The notes: generated from the sequence alone by a model not told the origin. Positions 25,265 through 34,467 are shown, counted from the first letter of the stretch. The stretch is 36,835 nucleotides of DNA from Terriglobia bacterium (GCA_030040995.1 JASHOS010000193.1:1-36835), one strand, 5' to 3'. Numbers and translations are program-made.

Positions 25265-27544
25265 CTACTGGACGTGAATAACTGCCTTGCCCACCCCAAC
25301 GTTTCCGGCGGTGTCGAAAGCCCTCAATGAGACGACGTGCTCACCGGCGCTAAGCTGATGAAGTGTCACCGTGAAGGTTTCCTCCTGGGCATCAACAATT
25401 CCATCGTCGGAGAGAATATCATGCCAGTTGTTCCCGCCGTCAGAGATTTCTGCTTGTTTAAGCGGGGCTGCCTGGCTCCGGGCCTTGAAGCGGATTACGG
25501 CGTCTTGGCCGTGGACCTGCTGGCTTAAGAGCTGGATTTCCGGAGGAGTATTGTCGATCCAGAAGGGAGCGCTGATCAGATCGGACTTCAGCGCCTGGCT
25601 TGGAGAGTTCGAGGCCTCGTCGGAGGCGACCACACGAACCTGGTATTCTCCGTTCGCCAGAGAATCGGGTTGAAGGCTGAAATTCTCCTCCTTAACCTTT
25701 CCTTGAAGCAGATGCCATTCGTCTTCGTCCGAAGATTTCAGATAAAGGTAGTAGGTGAGATGGTCGTGGTTGGGATCGCTAGCCTGCCACTCAATTGTAA
25801 TGGGAGGTTTATTTTCTCCGTAGAAATCCCCGCTACCCGGCGTTGTTTCGTAAACGGTGGAAACAGTTGGCGCTGGAACGCTGCTCATGGCTTCCATTGC
25901 CGGGGCCATCCCGGAAGACATATCTGGGGCTCCGGAAACGCTCACTTTCTCCGTTCCGTCAACGATGGTCAAAAGGTGGATCTCTGGCGGCAAGTTCTGA
26001 TTGAGATAGGCAAGGGTAACCTCTCTCAGCGCCGGGCTGCCTCCACCGGCGCCGTGGAAAACCGCTTTCCACTGAATATAGCGCGCTGGAGTGCTCTGGA
26101 TGGTGGTGCCGTCTGGATTTTCGTAAGGCCCTGACCAGTCGCTCCAGGTATTGTCCGGGCGGGAAGAGTTGCCGGACCGTGTATAGAGAGCGAGGCTGCA
26201 TTGTGCCGGCACACTGGCGTTCCAGGAAATTTGCCCCCAGTGGGAGACGAAGTGGGTGTCTTTGACCGGTGACTCGTAGGTCCCATCGCCGCCTGAATTG
26301 GCGCCCACTTGAATTACTTTAGCGATGTTGCTTGTGGCGATAAACAGGTTATGACCCGCAGTCAATATCCTCGTAGGGAGAGATTCGCGGGTCTCCGTAA
26401 GCAGAGTGAGCTCGGTGCCGCTGGGAGAGGGAAGCAAGTCAAAAACGTATCCGTCCGAATCTGTTGAAAAGAGCACATGATTGCCGCGCGTCGCCAAGCC
26501 AAAAATGCTAGCCTGGTCCGAGGCCCAAAGGGTTTGGGCTGAATAGTTGGGAAGTATCTCGATGAGCTCGCCACGGCCCGGCGCCATTTGGTGATAGGGG
26601 GATCCGATGCCAGCCGACTCACCCGGCGCTGGCGTCTCGTAGCGCCGGCCGCGTGAGGGAGATCGTTGGGTTTGAGGGGGAGGATCAGCAGCGGCGCTGC
26701 CTGCAACTACGGTCACCGTGGTTGTTCCCGCGACGACAGGACCGCTGGCGCCGGCCGGGTAGCCGCCTGGCACGGACATCGGCGACACGCCGCCGAGAGC
26801 GGCAGCATAAATGTGCCCCTCGGAATCGGTGGCGAGCGCATGAATTTCCGGAAGGTTCGCCTGGTAGAGCACAAAAGCTTTTTCGTCTGGAGTGATTCGG
26901 TAGACCAGTCCTCCGGGCTCGCTTCCGGCCAGCAAGTTGCCGTTGTTATCGAACACCAGACACATGATGTGCGTTTGGTCGCTTGCGAAGAAGACTTCTC
27001 CCCTCCCGTCAGGATCGATTCTCATGATCTGGCCGCGATCTCCCGTGCCCGCGTAAAGCCGGCCTTGCGAATCGAAGGCCAGAGACCAGATGTATTTCAC
27101 TTTGGGGTTATAAAAGACGGATGATTTTCCGTCTGGAGTGACGCGGTAGATTTTCCCCTCCGGTGAGCTGCCGACGTAGAGATCGTGATCGGGGCCCACT
27201 GCCAGCGCCAGAATCTCAGGCTCCGGAGCCTGAAACAAAAGCCTCCCTTGCATCTGGGAATCGAGCACAAATACCTTTCCCTCATGGCCCGTGCCGATGT
27301 AGAGATTGCCTCGATGATCGGCCGCAACCGAGAGCGCAACGGTTTCACCCGGATTGAATACCGGCCGCATTTCCGGCGCCAGCTTCAACTGACCGCTCAT
27401 GCTCACCGAGACTCCCTCCAGTTGGCCCTGAAGAAAGGCGTGGAAGGTACCCATTTCCCAAAAGGCAGTCTGGGTAGCGCCAGCAAACGGCGCCAGAAGC
27501 GCTGTTCCGAACAGCAAGATCAATATTTGCTTACAGTATCGCAT
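25265..27544 (-). CDS. Secreted beta-propeller protein with C-terminal Ig-like domains
   Basis: 759 residues. The signal peptide is ~1-23 (ILILLFGTALLAPFAGA). Residues ~65-420 hold seven or so NHL/SMP30-like blades (LSVAADHRGNLYIGTG, ILALAVGPDHDLYVGS, LAFDSQGRLYAGTGDRG and similar) interrupted by a Pro/Ser-rich insert near 270-320. The rest, with WSDWSGPYENPDG and PPITIEWQASDPNHDHLTYY, looks like two Ig/fibronectin-type beta sandwiches. There are no catalytic residues I can name, so a binding or scaffold role in the periplasm or on the surface is inferred. It is next to the S55-domain gene on the same strand, 158 nt apart, with a dispersed repeat between. Confidence 0.75.
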   Translation of the reverse strand: MRYCKQILILLFGTALLAPFAGATQTAFWEMGTFHAFLQGQLEGVSVSMSGQLKLAPEMRPVFNPGETVALSVAADHRGNLYIGTGHEGKVFVLDSQMQGRLLFQAPEPEILALAVGPDHDLYVGSSPEGKIYRVTPDGKSSVFYNPKVKYIWSLAFDSQGRLYAGTGDRGQIMRIDPDGRGEVFFASDQTHIMCLVFDNNGNLLAGSEPGGLVYRITPDEKAFVLYQANLPEIHALATDSEGHIYAAALGGVSPMSVPGGYPAGASGPVVAGTTTVTVVAGSAAADPPPQTQRSPSRGRRYETPAPGESAGIGSPYHQMAPGRGELIEILPNYSAQTLWASDQASIFGLATRGNHVLFSTDSDGYVFDLLPSPSGTELTLLTETRESLPTRILTAGHNLFIATSNIAKVIQVGANSGGDGTYESPVKDTHFVSHWGQISWNASVPAQCSLALYTRSGNSSRPDNTWSDWSGPYENPDGTTIQSTPARYIQWKAVFHGAGGGSPALREVTLAYLNQNLPPEIHLLTIVDGTEKVSVSGAPDMSSGMAPAMEAMSSVPAPTVSTVYETTPGSGDFYGENKPPITIEWQASDPNHDHLTYYLYLKSSDEDEWHLLQGKVKEENFSLQPDSLANGEYQVRVVASDEASNSPSQALKSDLISAPFWIDNTPPEIQLLSQQVHGQDAVIRFKARSQAAPLKQAEISDGGNNWHDILSDDGIVDAQEETFTVTLHQLSAGEHVVSLRAFDTAGNVGVGKAVIHVQ

Positions 27545-27578
27545 TGCTGAGCCTTTCCCGTAGATAGCGGAAGGCGAT

Positions 27579-27648
27579 GTAGGGGGACGGCTTACCGTTC
27601 CCTTATCGCGCCGAAAATCAACGAGGGTAGGGCAAGCCCTACCCCTAC
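27579..27648 (-). repeat. Inverted copy of the double-hairpin repeat at 16243-16312
   Basis: GTAGGGGGACGGC..., a degraded GGGACGG palindrome, the spacer CGCCGAAAATCA and GGGTAGGGCAAGCCCTACCC match the reverse complement of the copy at 16243-16312. It sits between the propeller and S55 genes. Confidence 0.8.
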
Positions 27649-27702
27649 GCCGCTCACTCCGGAGTCAATACCTGTCCACCCGATTCCGCGTACGCCGGCG
27701 GG

Positions 27703-29568
27703 CTATTTCGCCGCGTCGAGCACTTTCAAATACAGCGTCTGGTCACCCCGTATCGTGTAAGGCAGAGACTGGGTTGAGACATCTCCGACTACGGAGCCGG
27801 CCCGATAAGAAATTTTACTTGACACAGCGGGGTCTGCCAGGAACGTTTGCAGCAAGGATGGGGGCGGCGACGGGAAGTCAGTCCCATCCATTTCAAAGGA
27901 GCGTTGGGGCGCCATTAGGAGGGCGTAGACGCGGTTGTTGCGGCGAGTTCGGTTCAGTTCGCGCACTAACTGGCGCAGGTCCTTCGGCGGCGCTCCAGGG
28001 TTAATGAACCTCAGTTGGAGGGCATTGATCGCTTCTCCGCTCCCGATCACCAAAGCGAGAGTCTTGTTATTCACGTTTTGCGGGATTTCGACCGGGATAC
28101 TCTGAGTGAGCTGCCCGCCGGACGGCGTCCTTTCGACAACGGTCGCCACAATGTGGTCTCCGGGGCGTACCTCGGACTGGCTACTCCATACCTGTTCGAT
28201 TGTCGCAGTCCTGCTTTCATCTTGAGAGACGATGTTCAGGTCGATCGACCGGATTCCCAGGTGTGGAAACTGGCCTTCCAAGAGGTAGGAAAGAGGAGTA
28301 GCGACTTCTGCACCCACTGCGCCGGCGCTGCTCAGATCTGACGAGATCACGTCTTCAAGCTTTACCACCTCGCCGCTGCTAAGCTGGATGCTTCCATTGA
28401 GATCCATCGTGGAGGGGCCCATCATCCTCTCCGAGGTGCCGAGCGCAGAGACCACTGACATGTCGACCAACATAGGAGAGAGAATGGCTTGCTGGGCGAC
28501 ATCGAAATTGTAATCCGCCGTGCGGTTGAGAGAGGAAGCCAGATGGATGTGAACCGGAATCTCCGGTGATTTCTCGCCAATCACACCGTAAATTCCTCCA
28601 AACCGGTCCTGGCGGATACTTCCCACTACCGGTCCGGAGGAGTCGATTTTCAATGATTCGTTCAGCAAAGGAATCGTCGCCACAACGTGAGCGGGAGCGA
28701 AGGGAATTTGAGCCGGGCCCAGGAGGGCAAGCTGATGCCCACAGGCATAGAGGTCATTGCCCTGGCGATAAGTTACCGTGCAGCCCGCGTAGGCGTCGAG
28801 GTCACCTCGGACCAGAACGATGTCGATCATCGAACCGGGGGTTACATTCCTGAGGTCCGCGGCGGACGGCGTAGCGTTTGATCCGCCTACCGAGGTGAGA
28901 CCGGCGGCATCCTGGGGCAGAAAACCCATCTCTTTGAACAAAGGTGTGTAGGTGGAAACCACTTGAGGGTCAAATCCGCTGAAACTCATAGGAACACGAA
29001 AGGGTTCCATGGAACTGCTGCCGGCCCATTTCTCAAGCCGTTTGGCCCACAACTCCGGACTGGCTGCGGCCGTGGGAATCCACCGCCCTTCCGCTCCATC
29101 CGGCGATAAAGCTTGCGTGCTGTACCACGGCAATGCGATGGATGCAGTCGATTCCCGGCCGCCAGACTCGGGCACGACGCTTAGCATGTCCTGGATCGGA
29201 GTGATCAGTGTATAGGGTTGCTTTGCATAGGGAAACGCCATCGCGACTGCCCCCAGCAGCTTTCCGTCGATATAGACGGGACTTCCGCTCATTCCCTCCG
29301 CCACCCCGGTCTCTTGAATGGTAGGGCCGAAAAGGCGGGCCAGAATGGCGCTGCGCCGGGGTGCGAGCACGTTCGGGAGAACGCCGACCAATTCAACCTG
29401 GAATTCCTGGATTTTGTCGCCAGAAAATATCGTGCGGCCCACTCCCTTCAAACCCGGACGCACGTCACGCAAGGGAAAGAACTGGGGATTACTCTGCGCC
29501 CACAAAGGCAGGCAGGCTAAGCTCGCTAAAAGGGTCAGCAAAATGCAGGATTGACGCAGCAACCGCAC
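27703..29568 (-). CDS. Secreted S55 (SpoIVB-like) peptidase-domain protein
   Basis: 621 residues from a GTG with GGAGG 9 nt upstream. The signal peptide is ~1-24 (LTLLASLACLPLWAQ). Residues ~30-130 resemble the C-terminal half of the SpoIVB S55 domain, with the Ser motif GMSGSPVYIDGKLLGAV at 92-108. A His motif (LYACGHQLAL, H278) and RFGGIYGVIGE (~320), which resemble the N-terminal half of that domain, come later, so the order is swapped. The remaining ~300 residues are beta-rich and unassigned. SpoIVB is a signalling serine protease; here the substrate is unknown, and activity is inferred, not shown. No Asp is visible 15 residues before the Ser as in SpoIVB. Confidence 0.85.
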   Translation of the reverse strand: MRLLRQSCILLTLLASLACLPLWAQSNPQFFPLRDVRPGLKGVGRTIFSGDKIQEFQVELVGVLPNVLAPRRSAILARLFGPTIQETGVAEGMSGSPVYIDGKLLGAVAMAFPYAKQPYTLITPIQDMLSVVPESGGRESTASIALPWYSTQALSPDGAEGRWIPTAAASPELWAKRLEKWAGSSSMEPFRVPMSFSGFDPQVVSTYTPLFKEMGFLPQDAAGLTSVGGSNATPSAADLRNVTPGSMIDIVLVRGDLDAYAGCTVTYRQGNDLYACGHQLALLGPAQIPFAPAHVVATIPLLNESLKIDSSGPVVGSIRQDRFGGIYGVIGEKSPEIPVHIHLASSLNRTADYNFDVAQQAILSPMLVDMSVVSALGTSERMMGPSTMDLNGSIQLSSGEVVKLEDVISSDLSSAGAVGAEVATPLSYLLEGQFPHLGIRSIDLNIVSQDESRTATIEQVWSSQSEVRPGDHIVATVVERTPSGGQLTQSIPVEIPQNVNNKTLALVIGSGEAINALQLRFINPGAPPKDLRQLVRELNRTRRNNRVYALLMAPQRSFEMDGTDFPSPPPSLLQTFLADPAVSSKISYRAGSVVGDVSTQSLPYTIRGDQTLYLKVLDAAK

Positions 29569-29711
29569 TGCGGAATTCCTCCGCTCATTCCTTCTAAGTC
29601 TAAGGTGTAAGCCGATGAAGCGTCAAGCAAAGGGCTTGTAAACTCACGATCACGTCAAAGCCCCGGTTCGCATCTCCTCCCGCGGCTATCTATGCGATAA
29701 GCGCGGAAAAT

Positions 29712-29876
29712 CCCCTCACCCGCCTGCGGGCAGAAGCCGCTCCGTCGCTGAAGCTCTGGAGCGTAAGCGACCTTCGGTGGGCGCCGGCCCGGCCCGCGCC
29801 GGCTGGAGAAAGCGCCGGCCGCGAGCCACCCTCTCCCCTGGGAGAGGGTGCCCGACGAAGGAGGGCGGGTGAGGGG
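29712..29876. repeat. Dispersed 'CCCCTCACCCGCC...GGCGGGTGAGGGG' element, 165 bp
   Basis: Perfect 13-bp terminal inverted repeats (29712-29724, 29864-29876) enclose an internal CCCTCTCCCC/GGGAGAGGG hairpin. The segment from 29720 to 29783 is almost identical to 35066-35131, and both continue into GCCGCGAGCCACCCTCTCCC. It lies in the 357-nt gap 29569-29925; I see no gene there. Confidence 0.85.
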
Positions 29877-29925
29877 TCCTTATATCCTGGTCGCCTTTGA
29901 CCTCACCCTGCCTGCAAAAGTGCCG

Positions 29926-30672
29926 TTACCGTCCGAACTCCAGCCTGCGGATCAAGGGTTCGGGCAGACCTGCACGGCTCATTTTTTCCTGGGTTTGAGC
30001 GAGGTTATAGGACGTCCGGTAGTAGTCGACCACCCGCGAGTCTTCATCCAGAATGGCGAACGCCGCGCGCCAATCCCCGTCGCGAGGCTGGCCCGCCGAT
30101 CCTGGATTAATCAGATAGCGGGTTCCGCGCTCCAGGGGCAGCGATAGAATACAGCCGTCATCCTGATCGGGCATCTTGATCCGTTTGAGCGTACCCCCCG
30201 GGCCGAGAAGGAATCCTCCCTGATGATGCGTGTGGCCAAAGAACACAAGCTGAAGGCTTTGTTCCTTCAACGCGGGAATAGCCTCGGCAGCGCCCATGAC
30301 GTACTCATCTTCGTCGCGTTCGGACCCATGAACGGCCTCGAATCCCGGAATGACCAGCGGGCCGGCTGGAAGGTTGCGAAGGTACTCGATGTGGTCAGGC
30401 GTGAGAGTCCGCTGCGTCCACACCGCAGCGGCTCGGGCGAATGGATTAAACTCGCTGGCATCAGTGATGCCACAGCAGGCCTTGTCGTGATTTCCTCGAA
30501 TGACGGCGGAGGCAGCTTCGCGGGTAATGCGGGTAACCTCATTGGGGTCGGGTCCGTAGCCAACGAGGTCTCCCAGGCACACCACCCGATCATAGTTGCC
30601 CTTCGCCTCTTCGAGGCACTTCTCCAACGCTTCCAGATTAGCGTGTGGATCGCTGAGAACGAGGTAACGCAT
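29926..30672 (-). CDS. Metallophosphoesterase (calcineurin-like, YfcE/MJ0936 type)
   Basis: 248 residues. All metal-binding blocks are in order: SDPHAN (D8, H10), GDLVGYGPDP (D35), GNHD (N61, H62), a His in FEAVHGS, and GHTHH. In this family two metal ions catalyse hydrolysis of phosphodiesters or phosphomonoesters; the physiological substrate is unknown. It is cytoplasmic, with no signal peptide. It follows the sugar-transferase gene on the same strand, separated by ~100 nt containing inverted repeats, so co-transcription is uncertain. Confidence 0.92.
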   Translation of the reverse strand: MRYLVLSDPHANLEALEKCLEEAKGNYDRVVCLGDLVGYGPDPNEVTRITREAASAVIRGNHDKACCGITDASEFNPFARAAAVWTQRTLTPDHIEYLRNLPAGPLVIPGFEAVHGSERDEDEYVMGAAEAIPALKEQSLQLVFFGHTHHQGGFLLGPGGTLKRIKMPDQDDGCILSLPLERGTRYLINPGSAGQPRDGDWRAAFAILDEDSRVVDYYRTSYNLAQTQEKMSRAGLPEPLIRRLEFGR

Positions 30673-30678
30673 GGAAGC

Positions 30679-30772
30679 AAGCCAGAAACGAGAAACCAGA
30701 AATCGCTAGCGAGCCGTCAGCGATCAGCGTTCAGCCCTCAGCTTCCGGTTTCTGGCTTCTAGTTTCTGGTTT
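30679..30772. repeat. Interleaved inverted repeats AAGCCAGAAA / AAACCAGAAA
   Basis: AAGCCAGAAA (30679-30688) pairs with TTTCTGGCTT (30749-30758), and AAACCAGAAA (30693-30702) pairs with TTTCTGGTTT (30763-30772). 'TCAGC' runs lie between the arms. Similar TCAGCTTTCAGC runs occur at 34972-34998 in front of atpC. Confidence 0.65.
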
Positions 30773-32191
30773 TTAAAAGGCTCCTCTTCCCAACAGCACT
30801 GCCGGAATGGTCTTGAGTAGAATTTTCCAGTCGAGCAGGGGCGACCAACGGTCAATGTACTCGAGGTCCAGCTCCATCCACCGTCTGAAATTCAGCCGGT
30901 TTCTGCCCTCAATGGCCCACAGACACGTGAGGCCGGGCTGCATGCGCAGACGGCGGCGCTGCCAGGGCTCATATTTCTGCACTTCCTCCGGCAGAGGAGG
31001 GCGGGGCCCTACAAACGACATGTCTCCCTTGAGAATGTTGAAGAGTTGCGGCAGTTCATCAAGGCTGAGCCGGCGCATCAGCCGGCCGAGCCGGGTGCAG
31101 CGAGGATCGTTCTTGATCTTGAATACGGGGCCGTCGAGCTCGTTCAGCGCCTCCAACTGTTCCCGATCGAGGTCGGCTCCCCTTTTCATGGAGCGGAATT
31201 TGTAAAGCGTAAACTTCCTGCCTCCCAGTCCACAACGCGTCTGCCGGTAAAAGATTGGACCATGCGATGTAAGCTTGACCAGAATGGACAATGTCACAAA
31301 AAACGGCGAAAGGACCGTTACCATAATGGCCGCCATCACAAAATCCAAAAGGCGCTTCAGAAGCATCAGGTATTCGTTTTCCGGAGTGGTCGAAAAGGTC
31401 AGCAGGGGCATCTCGCGCATACGTTCCAGAGAAACCTTGGACAGGGTGTGGGGGAAAAAGCTCAAGGCCAGGCGCGTTTTTACGCCCTCCTGTTCGCAAA
31501 TGAGAAACGTGTTTTCGAGCTGGTCCAGTTCGTCCTTGGAGACCGTAAAGATAACTTCATCGATAACATGGCGCCGGAGCAACTGAGGCAGTTCGTGTAC
31601 TGCGTAAATGGGATAAGTATGCCGCAGCACGGGAGGAGCGGCGCGAGACGGGGTTTCCGCTTGAGGCGCAACCCATGCAAACCCGGCAAGGCGCATCCCA
31701 CGACGCTCGTTGGATTCTATAGCTCGTGCAATCTCGAAAGTATCGCGCGTATAGCCCACGAGCAGAAAATGGCGGCATCCTGCGAGCGAAATACGCAGAC
31801 GCCCCGCCACCAGCCGGAACGCAACCATTAATACGAAGTCGAGCGACGCATACAGGACAAGAAGTGTACGGCTGATATATTCGAACTTGATGGCGAAAAT
31901 CACTGCAAAAGCGCAGAGACTGGCGAGAATGGCAACCTTCAAAGATCCTGCCACCGCCCGTCGAAAGCCTTCTTCTTCCGTTTCGCGGTAAAGGCCGGTC
32001 ACCCACCCTACGCCCACCCAGATTGCAACCAGCAGGGGAACGATCCAGAGGTAATTGGATATGCTATAGAGAGGCCGGATGCTACCCATATCCAGCCGGA
32101 TCTGACGCGCAATCCAGAAGCTGGCGAGAGCGATCAGCGCATCAGCGAGGGCGTACAGAGATTCGATCATCCGGTTGTGACGAGAAAACAT
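30773..32191 (-). CDS. Polyprenyl-phosphate sugar-1-phosphate transferase (WbaP/WcaJ-type)
   Basis: 472 residues from the ATG at 32191, which has AAGGTGG upstream; 24 more in-frame codons overlap the glutaredoxin gene and are rejected. Four N-terminal membrane helices lie within ~10-125. A CoA-binding-3/Rossmann-like domain follows (~135-260: FLLVGYTRDTFEIARAIESN), then a membrane helix and the bacterial sugar-transferase domain (~275-472) with KRLLDFVMAAIMV, GRKFTLYKFRSM, RRLSLDELPQLFNILKGDMS and FVGPRPPLP. It starts exopolysaccharide or O-antigen repeat-unit synthesis by loading a sugar phosphate on undecaprenyl phosphate at the inner membrane. No other polysaccharide genes are in the window. 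Confidence 0.93.
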   Translation of the reverse strand: MFSRHNRMIESLYALADALIALASFWIARQIRLDMGSIRPLYSISNYLWIVPLLVAIWVGVGWVTGLYRETEEEGFRRAVAGSLKVAILASLCAFAVIFAIKFEYISRTLLVLYASLDFVLMVAFRLVAGRLRISLAGCRHFLLVGYTRDTFEIARAIESNERRGMRLAGFAWVAPQAETPSRAAPPVLRHTYPIYAVHELPQLLRRHVIDEVIFTVSKDELDQLENTFLICEQEGVKTRLALSFFPHTLSKVSLERMREMPLLTFSTTPENEYLMLLKRLLDFVMAAIMVTVLSPFFVTLSILVKLTSHGPIFYRQTRCGLGGRKFTLYKFRSMKRGADLDREQLEALNELDGPVFKIKNDPRCTRLGRLMRRLSLDELPQLFNILKGDMSFVGPRPPLPEEVQKYEPWQRRRLRMQPGLTCLWAIEGRNRLNFRRWMELDLEYIDRWSPLLDWKILLKTIPAVLLGRGAF

Positions 32192-32211
32192 GAACCACCT
32201 TGAGCCGACGT

Positions 32212-32460
32212 TCAGGCGAGGCCAAGCTCGCGGCGAAGCTTTTCCGGATCGTACGGAGAACAATGGAAGACGCGTCCGTCAACTTCAAACGTAGGAACCC
32301 GCCGTTTGCCGCCGTTGAGCGCCATGATGTGATCGGCGGCGCCCAAAACCTCTTCGATATTGATTTCTTCGAAACTCAGCCCCTGCTGGGTAAGAAAGCG
32401 CTTGGCGCGCTGGCAGTCGGGGCACCAGCGAGTTGTGTACATGCGGATGTTGATGTTCAC
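32212..32460 (-). CDS. Glutaredoxin-like (mycoredoxin/NrdH-type) protein
   Basis: 82 residues. A thioredoxin-fold small redoxin with active site WCPDCQRAK (C-P-D-C, residues ~14-17), INIEEV and the cis-Pro segment RRVPTFEVDG. The CPDC variant and length are close to mycoredoxin-like proteins, thiol-disulfide or de-mycothiolation-type reductases; the electron donor is unknown here. A GTG start at 32460 lies directly on GGGAGG, and an ATG six codons later is possible. It ends 20 nt before the sugar-transferase gene. Confidence 0.88.
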   Translation of the reverse strand: MNINIRMYTTRWCPDCQRAKRFLTQQGLSFEEINIEEVLGAADHIMALNGGKRRVPTFEVDGRVFHCSPYDPEKLRRELGLA

Positions 32461-32529
32461 CCTCCCATTCTACCTTTTCTTTCACCGCAGAGATACCGAG
32501 GCACAGAGAAGGAGCCTTTGTTTTCCGCC

Positions 32530-32955
32530 CTATGGCGGAGGCTGCGGCAGGATGCGGAACCGGCGCTTTCCCTCAATACGGTAGGTTGCGAAGTCCGCGC
32601 GGTCAACCGTGAGGATGACAGAGAGAAACTCGCGTTTGGCGAGATAAACCAAGGTCGCGTCGGCGAAGTCCATAGGCCGGTCCCAGTAGCGCGACATCAA
32701 AGCGTGAATGTTGGGCAGTTCGGGGTTCTCGATCGCACCAAGAACCAGCGCTCCGGAGCGAACGAACTTCCAGGCCGCTTCCATATCTCCGCGTGCGTCA
32801 CCAACCAGGTGAAACAATTCGGTGAGGACAGCCTCGGAAGTGAGTAAGGGAAGGCGGAGCTGGCGGAAGGCGTTAACACAGGGCTCGTGCCAGCGGTCGG
32901 TCCTATCCAGCAGAGCCAGAATAGCGCCGGTATCGATGAGACCGTCAGCGGGCAT
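32530..32955 (-). CDS. PIN-domain ribonuclease toxin (VapC-like)
   Basis: 141 residues. PIN-fold acidic residues are in place: D8 in LIDTGAILALLD, E46 in VLTELFHLV, D96 and D99 in MDFADATLVYLA, and D118 in LTVDRADF. Such toxins cleave RNA (often tRNA or rRNA) with Mg2+. The ATG at 32955 lies inside the 3' end of the RHH antitoxin gene (11-bp overlap), typical of a coupled toxin-antitoxin operon. A longer in-frame reading to 33201 is the antisense shift of the antitoxin and is rejected. The target RNA is unknown. Confidence 0.9.
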   Translation of the reverse strand: MPADGLIDTGAILALLDRTDRWHEPCVNAFRQLRLPLLTSEAVLTELFHLVGDARGDMEAAWKFVRSGALVLGAIENPELPNIHALMSRYWDRPMDFADATLVYLAKREFLSVILTVDRADFATYRIEGKRRFRILPQPPP

Positions 32956-33226
32956 GGTGATGGCGCAGCCGATGGCGGAGCGTCTGACGGGCGGTCTCAG
33001 CACGACGAGGGTTGCCGCCCGCCAAGACCCCGAGGCAACGCGCGGCACCGGCGTGAAGTCTGCGCTGCATGCTCGCCTCTGTGGTATCTCCGCCGCTCTT
33101 CTTGAGCCAGTCGCAGACGGCCATGTCAAGGATCGTCGAAACGGTCGTCTTGCGGGCCCGCGCCGCACGCTCCAAGTCAGCCTTGACTTCCGCCGAGACA
33201 CGCCAGCTATACACTTCTGTCTTCAT
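32945..33226 (-). CDS. Ribbon-helix-helix antitoxin
   Basis: 93 residues. The N-terminal MKTEVYSWRVSAEVKADLER plus KTTVSTILDMAVCDWLKK form a ribbon-helix-helix DNA-binding unit (~1-45). A basic, less ordered tail (~50-93, with HAGAARCLGVLAGGNPRRAE) probably wraps the PIN toxin. It precedes and overlaps the toxin gene. A 13-bp perfect palindrome sits directly upstream of its ATG, consistent with autorepression. Confidence 0.85.
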   Translation of the reverse strand: MKTEVYSWRVSAEVKADLERAARARKTTVSTILDMAVCDWLKKSGGDTTEASMQRRLHAGAARCLGVLAGGNPRRAETARQTLRHRLRHHHAR

Positions 33227-33244
33227 GCATTACACTGTAATACA
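33226..33244. promoter_or_regulatory. Palindromic operator of the RHH-PIN operon
   Basis: ATTACACTGTAAT (33229-33241) is a perfect palindrome around a central C, extended with TG/CA to a 19-bp near-perfect palindrome. It abuts the antitoxin ATG and contains TATTAC, a possible minus-strand -10, so binding would block transcription. This is the expected geometry for an RHH autorepressor. Confidence 0.7.
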
Positions 33245-33297
33245 TCGAATGGAAAATGTCCAAGAAATATCCAGGATTTGAGGTGGCGGTTCGGGCC

Positions 33298-33865
<568 letters not shown>

Positions 33866-33936
33866 CGGCAAAGAAAGTCAAATCGGCGACAGAGACTTAG
33901 CCGCCCATGGCATCTATATGGGGACGGAGGAGTGCT

Positions 33937-34368
33937 ATGAATATTTCAAGGAGGGATCTGTGCTTGCTGTGGCCCGCGCTGTTGGCAGCGCCACAGTCCT
34001 CGCCCGGGGGAGATGCTGTACTTCCGGCGAAGATATTCCCGTTTGCGAGCCTGACTCCGCACCGCCATGATGGCAGCGAGTCGTGGCCGGTGCTCGATGG
34101 TGAGACGCACTCGGACTTCCACATCGAGTTGCACGAAACCGAGCTTGAACCTGGCGCGCGGCCCCATCCGCCCCATCGCCACGTCCATGAGGAGATATTT
34201 CTGATCCGCGAAGGGACGGTCGAGGTTACGCTGGCCGGAAAGAGCACAGACATCGGTCCTGGCTCCGTGGCCTACGTTGCGTCAAACGTGCTGCACGGGA
34301 TCGTCAACAGGGGTGATGTTAACGCCTCCTACTTCGTCATCGCCCTGGGAACAGACCGGCTGTGGTAG
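33937..34368 (+). CDS. Tat-exported cupin-domain protein
   Basis: 143 residues from the ATG at 33937, chosen for GGAGGAG a few bases upstream; a start at 33907 has none. The N-terminus MNISRRDLCLLWPALLAA carries a twin-arginine signal. The cupin_2 barrel has metal ligands PHPPHRHVHEE (H80, H82, E86 region) and VLHGI (H120), with EGTVEVTLAG and GPGSVAYV turns. Function is open: small metal-binding cupins range from isomerases to dioxygenases. It stands alone; a perfect hairpin follows its stop. Confidence 0.88.
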   Translation: MNISRRDLCLLWPALLAAPQSSPGGDAVLPAKIFPFASLTPHRHDGSESWPVLDGETHSDFHIELHETELEPGARPHPPHRHVHEEIFLIREGTVEVTLAGKSTDIGPGSVAYVASNVLHGIVNRGDVNASYFVIALGTDRLW

Positions 34369-34371
34369 GGA

Positions 34372-34394
34372 GGACCTGCGTTTTTTGCAGGTCC
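34372..34394 (+). terminator. Perfect 8-bp hairpin after the cupin gene
   Basis: GGACCTGC, a GTTTTTT loop and GCAGGTCC. A second hairpin (GACTCTC/GAGAGTC) follows at ~34429-34450. There is no T-run after either stem, so termination is only possible. Confidence 0.35.
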
Positions 34395-34467
34395 GCGGCA
34401 TGTATCCCCGAAACTCGCGAAAAGCTGCAGACTCTCTGAAATGCGAGAGTCTGGGCTACCCCGCTTA

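Noticed and set aside
32956-33201. N-terminal extension of the PIN toxin
   Set aside because: It is another frame of the RHH antitoxin gene on the same strand; the 32955 start gives a normal-size PIN domain.
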